Position numbers and translations under genes: made by a program | Notes under the pieces: model-generated | Database searches by the model: none | Told to the model about the DNA's origin: nothing | The model's input: the letters and a program-made list of their open reading frames with translations, nothing else | Shown: positions 1 to 7,005 of the stretch, in pieces | Layout: every line of letters begins with the position of its first letter | Position numbering within the stretch: position 1 is the stretch's first letter | From: CBDDEC01 sp965198045 | GTDB lineage: Bacteria > Chloroflexota > Dehalococcoidia > UBA2979 | DNA length: 64,000 nt | Direction of reading: 5' to 3' | Assembly: GCA_965198045.1 (NCBI GenBank) | Contig: CBDAOL010000010.1 | Coordinates: 124,001-188,000, forward strand

Positions 1-455
1 TAGCGCCCGGCCTCACCGCGGTTGTAGTGGTACTGCTTCGCCATGCGAATGGCGGTCTCGACCGCCTCAGATCCGGTGTTCACGAAGAAGAACTTCGAGA
101 TGTTCGAGGGTGTGACTTCCGCCAGCTTGCTGGCGAGGTCGACCGCGGGCCGGGTCGCGTAACTGAACGGATTGGCGTAAGCGAGGCGTCGCATCTGCGC
201 CGCTGCGACGTTCGCCAACTCCTCGCGGCCGTGGCCGATGGCGACGACCAGGAGGCCACTCATCGCGTCGATGTAGCGGCGGCCCTCGATGTCCGTCAGA
301 TAGATGCCGTCGCCGTGGTCGATGACGATGAACTCGCCGTCCTCGGCAAGCTCGTTGTACTGCCGGGTGTGCACCCAGAGGTGGTCCAGACCGCGACGGA
401 CGTAGTCGTTGACCTGCTCGGTGGAGAGGGCGGCCGGCTCGGCAGTCTGCGTCAT
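1..455 (-). CDS. Class III aminotransferase, N-terminal part (runs off window)
   Basis: The minus strand opens with ATG at 455 and stays open for 151 codons to the window edge. The product begins MTQTAEPAALSTEQVNDY and carries hallmarks of PLP-dependent class III aminotransferases (omega-amino acid/putrescine/beta-alanine type): an early glycine-rich DGDGIYLTDIEGRRYIDA segment, an IGHG turn, and the cofactor-phosphate loop NTGSEAVETAIRMAKQYH near residue 130. The catalytic lysine lies in the missing C-terminal two thirds, so substrate specificity cannot be judged. There is no partner gene nearby; the next feature to the right is a decayed IS6-type element. Confidence 0.85.
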   Translation of the reverse strand, partial: MTQTAEPAALSTEQVNDYVRRGLDHLWVHTRQYNELAEDGEFIVIDHGDGIYLTDIEGRRYIDAMSGLLVVAIGHGREELANVAAAQMRRLAYANPFSYATRPAVDLASKLAEVTPSNISKFFFVNTGSEAVETAIRMAKQYHYNRGEAGR

Positions 456-585
456 TGTTTGGTCACTCCGCTGCCGCACGACGATACCACCGCTGCCGTA
501 TCGTCGAGCTGATGAGCGATCGGGATGTCCTCGTGCGCACCGTAAACGCTCGCCGCCTAGTGGTGGCTGGGCGTCGTACCGATCA

Positions 586-1015
586 TCCCTGTCAGATCTC
601 AGACGACCGATCACGCGACGCTAGCGAGCCGTCGTCGGCTGTATCGCCTACGCGGCTGCCATCCTCTCGATCAGCGAGCGCCAGCGTGCCAGGAACAACC
701 GTCGCTGCTCACCGAGCGAGACGTGAGCCTCACTACGAAGCCGGACACGGAAGTACTGACGCAGCTCATCGAACGCGGCGCAGAAGCGGGCCACTGATTC
801 GAAGTTCCCGAAGCCGAGCATCGGGTAGTAGCGCTGCTTCACCCCGCGATGGCTCTGCTCGGTGTAGTTGTTGAGATACCGCGTCGTCCGGTGCCGTGCC
901 TTGCCGCCGATGGTCCAACGGATCGCTCGCCGGTAAGCCGCGTGCAGGTCGGTGGTGATGCGTCGAGGCCAGTCGGCGACATCGAGCAGCCGCCGCAAGC
1001 CGCTGGTGGATCCTG
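586..1015 (-). pseudogene. IS6-type transposase relic (C-terminal half)
   Basis: A terminal-repeat-like gtcagatctcag lies at about 588-599. The minus strand from about 1012 to 648 encodes the second half of an IS6-family DDE transposase: the ITTDLHAAYRRAIRW segment with the second acidic residue, then YLNNYTEQSHRGVKQRYYP with the final Glu and Lys/Arg. It is clearly related to the full-length copy at 24106-24942. The N-terminal zinc ribbon and first Asp are missing, so it cannot be active. Confidence 0.8.
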
Positions 1016-1167
1016 CCGAACGCCTCGAGGTCGCGCACGATGATCTTGTGCGACTCCTCGCCCTGGATGTAGTCGGGATCAGCGTGCGCGACTAGCTCAA
1101 GCAGGTAACGAGGTCCGCCGCGAGCGCGAAGAACTGGTGGACCCTTCTGTGCCCAACGACCCATCAA
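1016..1167 (-). other. Unrecognised open stretch upstream of the IS6 relic
   Basis: An open minus-strand frame reads through here (including DPDYIQGEESHKIIVRDLEAF) and is cut at about 1015 by the IS6-type relic. It may be part of a gene damaged by the element. No family is recognised. Confidence 0.2.
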
Positions 1168-1199
1168 ACAAGACGGGTGGGGTGGCGGGGCGCAGGTGC

Positions 1200-1658
1200 G
1201 CAGGCGCGCGCCTGTTGTTGTTCGAGCCGGACGCGGCGGCGGCCGCCGACTACGCCTTCAGCGCCGACCATGCGATCGAGCGGCTCGAGCTCGCGTCGGA
1301 GGCCCCACCGGTGGGCGCGGTGCGCGTGTTCGGCGCCTCTGATGTCGGCGAGCAGTTCGACGTCGGCGCGCTCGCCGAGGGCGCGGCTACTGCCGTCCTC
1401 GTCGACGACGCGCTCGACAGCTAGGCGCGCGTCGACGCCCGCGCGGCGAGCGAGCTGCGCCGCGCACGGCTGGCAACCGAGGCCGCGCGGGTGACGGCTC
1501 GCCCCAACGTCGGGCAGGAGATCGGCGACGTCGTCGAGGTCGCAGACGCTGCGCTCGGCCTCGACGCCGCGCGCTATCGCGTGGCGGCCGCGCGCTTCCG
1601 CTACACGCGCGAGCGCGGCCCTCGCGCCGAGATGCAGCTGACGCTGAGCATCCCCTAG
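1200..1658 (+). pseudogene. Phage-tail-like protein, C-terminal part, interrupted by TAG
   Basis: One plus-strand frame is coding-like on both sides of an in-frame TAG at 1422-1424. After the stop it continues ARVDARAASELRRARL and ends RFRYTRERGPRAEMQLTLSIP with a natural TAG at 1656-1658. The closing segment (GQEIGDVVEVADAALGLDAA, then an RFRY...MQLTLSIP end) looks like the last domain of tail/baseplate-type proteins, where a GDxVxVxDxxLGL strand precedes a final beta strand. The following small frame starts 9 bases later, as expected for an operon. The phage-tail assignment is by eye only. Confidence 0.45.
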
Positions 1659-1667
1659 GAGACCACC

Positions 1668-1882
1668 ATGCCCGAACCGACGCTCACCCGAGGCACGATC
1701 ATGGCGTTCGACGCCCCCTCGCACACGGTGACCGCGCAGCTTGCCGACCGCTGGCCGCCACGGTCGACGGCGTCCCGGTTTCGCGCGCCATCGCCGCCGT
1801 CGACCTCGTCGTCGGCCGCCGCATCGCGATCGCGCAGTTCGACTCCGCAAACCACCGCGACGCGATGGTGGTCGGGGTGTAA
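1668..1882 (+). pseudogene. Small tail-operon-like protein, frameshifted
   Basis: The ATG at 1668 begins MPEPTLTRGTIMAFDAPSHT. After about residue 26 the meaningful frame shifts by one base and continues ATVDGVPVSRAIAAVDLVVG through IAQFDSANHRDAMVVGV to TAA at 1880-1882. The pattern (short beta-rich start, GVPVSRAI, VxGRRIAIAQFDSANxxDAMV) resembles small proteins I associate with phage-like tail genes in Chloroflexota contigs, but that link is recall, not a search. The 9-base spacing to the preceding frame supports a former operon. Confidence 0.4.
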
Positions 1883-1890
1883 TAGACGGT

Positions 1891-1919
1891 CGAACGTTCG
1901 TTGTGCACACCTCTATACT
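1891..1919 (+). promoter_or_regulatory. Possible promoter/operator upstream of RidA gene
   Basis: A perfect 10-bp palindrome CGAACGTTCG (1891-1900) is followed by a good -10-like hexamer TATACT (1914-1919), about 80 bp before the GTG at 2000. There is no convincing -35 at standard spacing, and the palindrome lacks the 4-bp centre of the Gram-positive LexA box. Tentative. Confidence 0.25.
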
Positions 1920-1999
1920 TGCGTCAGCAGGCGCGGGGTGCCTCTCGGGGGAGCCATGGCTGACGCCGCGGAGGCGCGCGAGGAGAGGAGTCCGACAGA

Positions 2000-2386
2000 G
2001 TGACACGCCAACACGCCTCGAGCGACGGCCCAAGGGAGGAGCGCGCCGGCTACTCGCGCGCGGTCCGCGTCGCCGACCGCGTCTGGGTCAGCGGCACCAC
2101 GGGCACGCACCCCGATGGCAGCATCCCCTCGGGCGCCGGCGCGCAGGCGGCGCTCGCCCTCGACATTATCGTCGCTGCGCTCGCCGACCTCGGCGCCACG
2201 GTCGCCGACGTGGTCTTCGTGCGCACCTACGTCGTCGCCATCGACCGCGACTCGGGGGAGGTCGGGGCCGCCCTTGGCGCCCGCTTCCATGCCACCCGCC
2301 CGGCGATGGCGATGGTCCAGGTCGCGCGGCTGAGGCTCCCGGAGCACCTCGTGGAGTTCGAGGTGGAGGCGGTGGTCGAGGGTTAG
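2000..2386 (+). CDS. RidA family (YjgF/YER057c/UK114) protein
   Basis: This 128-residue protein has the RidA fold signature: GYSRAVRVADRVWVSGTTG at the N-terminus, a middle helix with QAALALDIIVAALADLGATVADVVFVRTYV, and a closing ARFHATRPAMAMVQVARL...LVEFEVEAVV. The arginine of RTYV matches the residue that binds the substrate carboxylate in RidA enamine/imine deaminases. Length is typical. The GTG start at 2000 follows gaggagaggag with about 9 bases of spacing. It likely hydrolyses reactive 2-aminoacrylate-type intermediates, but the family is broad and the substrate is not shown by context. Confidence 0.85.
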   Translation: MTRQHASSDGPREERAGYSRAVRVADRVWVSGTTGTHPDGSIPSGAGAQAALALDIIVAALADLGATVADVVFVRTYVVAIDRDSGEVGAALGARFHATRPAMAMVQVARLRLPEHLVEFEVEAVVEG

Positions 2387-2396
2387 GAGTTGACGT

Positions 2397-2413
2397 CCCG
2401 CGCTACGCGCGGG
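2397..2413. terminator. Hairpin after RidA gene
   Basis: Perfect 7-bp inverted repeat CCCGCGC-TAC-GCGCGGG starting 10 bases after the ridA-like stop codon. There is no T-tract, so it may be a weak terminator or a 3' stabilising hairpin. Confidence 0.4.
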
Positions 2414-2555
2414 GCTGCGTCCCTCTGAGGATCCCGCCCCGCCCGCCCATAGATTCGTCGGGGCTCCGCCCCCACACCTCCAGAGTCTCGACGCCCGCCG
2501 CGTTGCCTACGCAGCCTCCACCTCCGCCAGCTCCTCCTCGAGCCCGCGCAACAAG

Positions 2556-2801
2556 GTGCCGGGCTGCGCCGTCGAGGACAGTGCTGCCTCGAGCTCGCGA
2601 CGGCGCGCCGGCGTGCTCTGGTGCGATGGCACCGAGTACCCGATCCGCGCGGGCGATGCGGTGCTGGTGCCGCCCGGCGCCGAACATGACTTCGAGAACA
2701 CGGGCGACGTCACGCTCGCGCGTCACGGTTGCCCCGCTGAGCTCGGTGCAGTAGCCTGCGCCAAGCTGCAGGCGCAGCGCCGAGGTGCCTCGCGATGCTG
2801 A
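2556..2801 (+). pseudogene. Cupin-domain fragment
   Basis: The plus frame contains WCDGTEYPIRAGDAVLVPPG and AEHDFENTGD, the second half of a cupin_2 barrel: the GD(A)VLVPPGxxH motif with a metal-ligand-type His. The first half with the HxH motif is absent and the end runs into unrelated sequence, so this is a relic. On the opposite strand at 2506-2600 there is a coding-like tail (PGTLLRGLEEELAEVEAA then stop) that I cannot assign. Confidence 0.5.
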
Positions 2802-4084
2802 TCGGATACTTCACCGAACGTCCGTACCAGGACCCCTCGGCCTCGTGGTATGGGCGCAGCAGCGGGCGGCAGCTCGAGGACCTCGAGCAGTCGAACGACG
2901 AGTACGACCCGGTGCTGGGGGCGCAGCTCTACAACCGCTTTCTCGACGAGAAGGTCTACGCCGAGGAGGTGGGCTTCGACGCGCTGGCGCTGAACGAGCA
3001 CCACAGCACGCCGTTCTGCATGGGCGGCGTCGTGAACGCCGAGGCGGCGATCCTCGCGCGGATCACGAACCGCGCCAAGATCGTCCTGATCGGCAACATC
3101 CTCCCAATCTGGGACGACCCGCTCTGGCTCGCCGAGGAGCTGGCGATCATCGACATGATCTCGGAGGGACGGCTCGTGCCGGGCTTCGTGCGCGGCACCG
3201 GTCGCGAGAGCATCGCCCACAACGCGCAGCCGCCGTACAACTGGGAGCGCTTCCAGGAGGCGCATGACTTCATCATCCGCGCCTGGACCGAGCCGGGCCC
3301 GTTTCGCTTCGAGGGCGAGCACTACGACTACCGTTACGTGAACCCGTGGGCGCGGCCCTACCAGCAGCCGCACCCGCTCATCATGATCCCCGGCGTCGTC
3401 AGCAAGAACACCGTCGAGTGGGCGGCGCGGCGGCGCTACCCCTACGTCATGCTGGCGACGGGCCTCGAGCCGACGAAGCAGTCGTTCGAGTTCTACGCCG
3501 AGGTCGCGCGCGACGAGGGCTATGAGCCCGGCCCCGAGCACCGCGCCTACCTGACCAGGGTCCACGTCGACGAGACCGAAGAGCTCGCGGACGAGGTCGG
3601 CCGCAAGTACCTCACCGGTCCGGGCAACATCTTCATCGAGGGCAGCTCTGGTCGGGCGCGTCCGCACCTGCAGAACCTGCCCGGCTTCACAGACCGCACC
3701 GCGCTGCTGCCGACGTTCGCCGTGCGCCACATCCGCGAGTCGCGCGGCCGGGGCGAGGACGCGCCGCCCTCGCAGCAGGCGCCGCGACTGGCCCTGAACT
3801 ACGAGCACCAAAAGGACGAGCTGAGCATCATCAGCGGCACGCCGAAGACGGTGATCCCCAAGCTGCGCCATGTCCTCGAGTACCTCCGCCCGGGCACCAT
3901 CATCCTCTGGGACGGCGAAGGCTCGATGACGCATGAGGATTCGATGCGCAGCCTGCGCCTGATGGGCGAAGAGGTGCTGCCGGCGATGCGCGAGATCGCC
4001 GACGAACTCGGCCTCGACGGCCCGTTCGAGCGCGACCCGATGACGGGCGAGCGTGTCGAGGAGCCCGCACCCGTCGAGGCGTGA
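2795..4084 (+). CDS. LLM class flavin-dependent oxidoreductase (luciferase-like monooxygenase)
   Basis: A 429-residue protein of the bacterial luciferase/F420-dependent TIM-barrel family. The start MLIGYFTERPYQDPSA is followed by strand-helix repeats including VGFDALALNEHHSTPFCMGG (the NEHH motif of many family members), RAKIVLIGNILPIWDDPLWLAEELAIIDMISEGRLVPGFVRG (the DxxSxGR signature) and a C-terminal region consistent with the FMN/F420 site. The length fits the longer LLM subgroup. Such enzymes oxidise or cleave organic substrates with reduced flavin or F420; the substrate is unknown. It stands alone. Fragments of other LLM genes lie at 6679, 23680 and 37474. Confidence 0.88.
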   Translation: MLIGYFTERPYQDPSASWYGRSSGRQLEDLEQSNDEYDPVLGAQLYNRFLDEKVYAEEVGFDALALNEHHSTPFCMGGVVNAEAAILARITNRAKIVLIGNILPIWDDPLWLAEELAIIDMISEGRLVPGFVRGTGRESIAHNAQPPYNWERFQEAHDFIIRAWTEPGPFRFEGEHYDYRYVNPWARPYQQPHPLIMIPGVVSKNTVEWAARRRYPYVMLATGLEPTKQSFEFYAEVARDEGYEPGPEHRAYLTRVHVDETEELADEVGRKYLTGPGNIFIEGSSGRARPHLQNLPGFTDRTALLPTFAVRHIRESRGRGEDAPPSQQAPRLALNYEHQKDELSIISGTPKTVIPKLRHVLEYLRPGTIILWDGEGSMTHEDSMRSLRLMGEEVLPAMREIADELGLDGPFERDPMTGERVEEPAPVEA

Positions 4085-4091
4085 ACGGACG

Positions 4092-4368
4092 CTACGCCGC
4101 CACCTCATCTAGCTCCCTGAGCGCCGCGGCGAGACGCTCGTAGTCGGCGCGCGTGTTGTAGAGCTGCGCCGAGATACGCAGCAGGCGTCGCGGCGGGGAC
4201 GGCCAGCGCATCACCGGCACCTCGATCCAGTAGCCGTCGAAGAGCGTGCCATTGAGCCAAGCATGTGATCGGGCGCGGGCGCTGAGGTGGCGAGCACGTC
4301 GAGCAGCAGCTCGCGGCCCTCGAGCACGAGCGCGTGGTTGCGCACCCGCACCGCGTCCCAGGCCCCCC
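4092..4368 (-). pseudogene. Class V aminotransferase-like C-terminal relic
   Basis: Two minus-strand frames combine to the end of a PLP-dependent class V aminotransferase (isopenicillin N epimerase/cysteine desulfurase-like): RNHALVLEGRELLLDVL, SAPAPDHMLGSMA, then after a frameshift NGTLFDGYWIEVPVMRWPS and RLLRISAQLYNTRADYERLA to the stop at 4092. RISAQLYNTxxDYExL is the typical last helix of the family. The lysine domain is missing and the relic abuts the broken MmgE/PrpD gene. Confidence 0.6.
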
Positions 4369-5189
4369 TCGAGGCGACCGCCGATCGCCTCGAGCGTCGC
4401 GTGACTGGGCACGCGGCAGGCCCAGAGCTTGATGTTGACACGACGTGAGTGAAAATCGGTGCCCAGCCCCGCCCGGCGCTGAGCTGCGCGGGATCATAGG
4501 CATCGGGGCCTCGATTGCCGGTGTGCGCCGCCGGGAAGCCACCGTACTCCGCCTCGAACACGTTCGGCGCGTTCGTGAAGCCGTTCGCGGCGAGGAGCGC
4601 GGCGAACGTCCCGGCGCGAGCGGCCTGACCTGCGAGAGGGCGTTTCCCCATCCCGCCGTGGTGCGTGAACATGAGGCTTGCCGCCTGCTGTCCCGCGTGC
4701 CCGAGCGCATCGACCACCTGTCCCGTGTCGAGCGCGAGCACCCGGGACGCAGACGCCGCCGCGGCGAAGGTTCCCGTCAGGCCCGGGCCGTGGGAAACCG
4801 ATCTCTGTATGGGGGATGGAACCCACACAGCGCCCGACCCTCGAGGCCGATTCGACGCCCGCTACGACGGAGGTGATGAGGTCTCGCCCGGAAAGCACCG
4901 GGCGATGCTCGGCGAGGGCCAGGGCGCTCGTGAGCGTGACGGAGCCATTGTGCCCACCCGCCCCCACGTCGTCGAGCTCGAACCCGTGGACCGCGGTTCC
5001 GTTCACCATCGCCGCCGTGGGCGCGGAAAGCGGCAGCGCCGTACTTCAGACCGAGGCGTCGCCCAGCACACCCGCACCGATCGAGTCGAGGATCATCAGT
5101 TTGATCCACTCGACCACGTCATCTGGGATGTGCTCGAAGGTCGCGCCGGCGATGTACTCCGCGAGCGGACGCGTCTGATGATGCGTCAT
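4369..5189 (-). pseudogene. MmgE/PrpD family protein, broken copy
   Basis: The start ATG at 5189 overlaps the end of the intact MmgE/PrpD gene (5186-6550), giving MTHHQTRPLAEYIAGATFEH. An in-frame TGA follows DASV, with an apparent deletion, then AAMVNGTAVHGFELDDVGAG (the conserved NGxxxHxxDxDD-like block). A further shift leads to GTFAAAASASRVLALDTGQV, GKRPLAGQAARAGTFAALLA and finally VNIKLWACRVPSHATLEAI. The ATGA overlap shows that the two PrpD-like genes were once an operon and only the upstream one survives. The family includes 2-methylcitrate dehydratase and cis-aconitate decarboxylase. Confidence 0.75.
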
Positions 5190-6550
5190 GACAGCCTCGC
5201 CTTCGTTCGTCGATCGCTTGGTCGCAGGAGGGCCATCAACCCATCGAGGTTCGACGCGCGATCGAGGGCGCCAACGGAGGCGATCACCGCCTCGACGATG
5301 TCCTGCTCTTCGATGACCCCGCGCGTATAGCGCCGGAACTTCTCGGCGGCATCAAGCCAGCTCAGAGGGTTTCGCGGAGAGCCGAGGTGAGGCGGCGTGG
5401 CGAGCTGGTAGCGGCTGAGCCCGAACTCGAGCTCGACGGTGCCCGCGCCATCCTCCGCCTTGCGCACCTCGACTCGGGAGGCGAGGTCGCGCACTAGGGG
5501 GTCGGCCACGGCCGTATCATCGAACGCAAGTGGGTCGGAGAGAACGCGCGTGAGGGCGACGGCGACCGCGAACGGGAGACTGTACTGGGCGCCCAGCACC
5601 GTCCGTGGCGCCCGGTCCAGATGGCGCGGCTCCAGCGCGCGGCCCGGCGCCGTGACGGCGATCCGCGTCAACTCTTCCGGCGCCAACTGATGCTCATGCT
5701 GGAAGCCGGCGATCGCTGCGATCACGGCCTGGTGCGTCGCGTGGGTCGGGAACGCTTTGTGCAGCGGCGGGCGGATCCGCCACTGCTCGCCGAGGCCGGC
5801 GGTCAGCCCGTCGACGTCGGCGCCCGGCATCGAGAAGGCATGCATCACGCCGTAGCGACCCTCGATCGCCGTCGCGGGGCCCGTGCGGCCGCCCCGCGCC
5901 AGCAGCGCCGCCTCGAGCCCGAGCTGGCTCGCGCGCCCCGGGTGGAAGCGCTTCGTGTCTGAGCCGTCCGTCGCGAACTCGAGCAGGCCCGATGCGCTAG
6001 AGGCAGCGAGCCCGATCGCGTGTACGAGCTGCGCCTCGGTCAGCCGGTAGAGCCACCCGCTTGCGAGCGCCGCGGCCAGCGGACCGTGTACGCTCGGGTT
6101 GTGGAATCCTCGCTCCTGCTCGAGCCCGACGGCCGCCGACGCGAGACGGGCCGAGAGCTCCGCCCCCACCGTCAACGCGGTCAACAGCGACTGCCCACCG
6201 CGGCCTTCCGTCTCCGCGACGGCCAGCACGGCAGGGAGCACGGTAGCGGCTGCGTGACTGCCCGTCAGTGGTTCGCTTTCAAAGCCGCCGATGAGCGCAC
6301 CGTTCGCGAACGCAGCGCGCGAGGCGTCGATGCGCCGAGAGCGACCGAACACGGTCGCCTTGGGGGCGCCGCCAAGCGCGAACACGAGCTCGACTGCACT
6401 CCGCGACCAGGGCTGCACCGAGCCCACGGCCGCAGCCGCGAGCGCGTCCAGCACGAGGATGCGCTGCTCCTCGACGAGTCCGGGCGGAAGGTCGGCGAAG
6501 TCGGTCACGGCCGCCCATCGCGCGAACGTCTCGCTGACGGTCACTTGCAC
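5186..6550 (-). CDS. MmgE/PrpD family protein
   Basis: A 454-residue protein with full-length MmgE/PrpD organisation. The N-terminal helical domain has LDALAAAAVGSVQPWSRSAV, the substrate-region block is FANGALIGGFESEPLTGSHA, the middle has HAIGLAASSASGLLEF, and there is a GRASQLGLEAALLARGG stretch followed by the mixed alpha/beta C-terminal domain. Members dehydrate or decarboxylate citrate-like acids; the exact substrate is open. The DxDD-type acidic pair is replaced here by ESEPLTGSHA, so activity may differ from PrpD. Its stop overlaps the ATG of the damaged paralogue by 4 bp (translational coupling). Confidence 0.85.
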   Translation of the reverse strand: MQVTVSETFARWAAVTDFADLPPGLVEEQRILVLDALAAAAVGSVQPWSRSAVELVFALGGAPKATVFGRSRRIDASRAAFANGALIGGFESEPLTGSHAAATVLPAVLAVAETEGRGGQSLLTALTVGAELSARLASAAVGLEQERGFHNPSVHGPLAAALASGWLYRLTEAQLVHAIGLAASSASGLLEFATDGSDTKRFHPGRASQLGLEAALLARGGRTGPATAIEGRYGVMHAFSMPGADVDGLTAGLGEQWRIRPPLHKAFPTHATHQAVIAAIAGFQHEHQLAPEELTRIAVTAPGRALEPRHLDRAPRTVLGAQYSLPFAVAVALTRVLSDPLAFDDTAVADPLVRDLASRVEVRKAEDGAGTVELEFGLSRYQLATPPHLGSPRNPLSWLDAAEKFRRYTRGVIEEQDIVEAVIASVGALDRASNLDGLMALLRPSDRRTKARLS

Positions 6551-6678
6551 ACCACCCCTGACGCCTCCGGGTTCGCGCTCATGAACCTGGGCTGCCCCGC
6601 CAGCGTAGCCCTGATCTCCGCTCCCTGAGGTCCCGGCACCCTGAGGAGCCGGACGTCTCGAGGCAGGTGCTCGAGGTG

Positions 6679-6807
6679 CTACGGGCCGTGAACGGCCCTG
6701 TCCCTCGCGCCGAGGTCGTGGCGCGCCTTCGTAGGGCAGCTCGAGTCGGCGAGGTGGAACGGCGCGAGGAACATCCCGAACTTCACGCGGCGAACGCGTG
6801 CGGTCAT
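6679..6807 (-). pseudogene. LLM-class oxidoreductase N-terminal stub
   Basis: ATG at 6807, preceded by a strong ggagg, gives MTARVRRVKFGMFLAPFHLA, the first beta strand of luciferase-like monooxygenases (KFGxFLAPFH). The frame then loses similarity and stops at 6679. A 6-bp hairpin (gggccg-tgaa-cggccc, 6683-6698) sits at its end. The ribosome-binding site is intact although the gene body is gone. Confidence 0.55.
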
Positions 6808-7005
6808 GACGGTCCTCCGGGCGACGGCGGTGGTTGCACGATGCCGCCTGAGCGCGGGCCGTAGCTGATGGTGATGATTCGGGGCCATGGTATCGCGCCG
6901 GCCGCGAGGGGATCGATCCCGGTGGGGCGGTGGAGAAATGGCGACGCCGGGTCAGTTAGTGCTAGATTCTGCCGGGCGCGCGGCTGAGTTGGAACGGGGA
7001 GCAGG

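Noticed and set aside
2723..4108. Long open frame antisense to the luciferase-like gene
   Set aside because: Arg/Val/Leu-rich shadow of the real gene caused by high GC; no domain and no ribosome-binding site. The same applies to antisense frames over 7057-8088, 8437-9675, 13386-14918 and 17400-18824.
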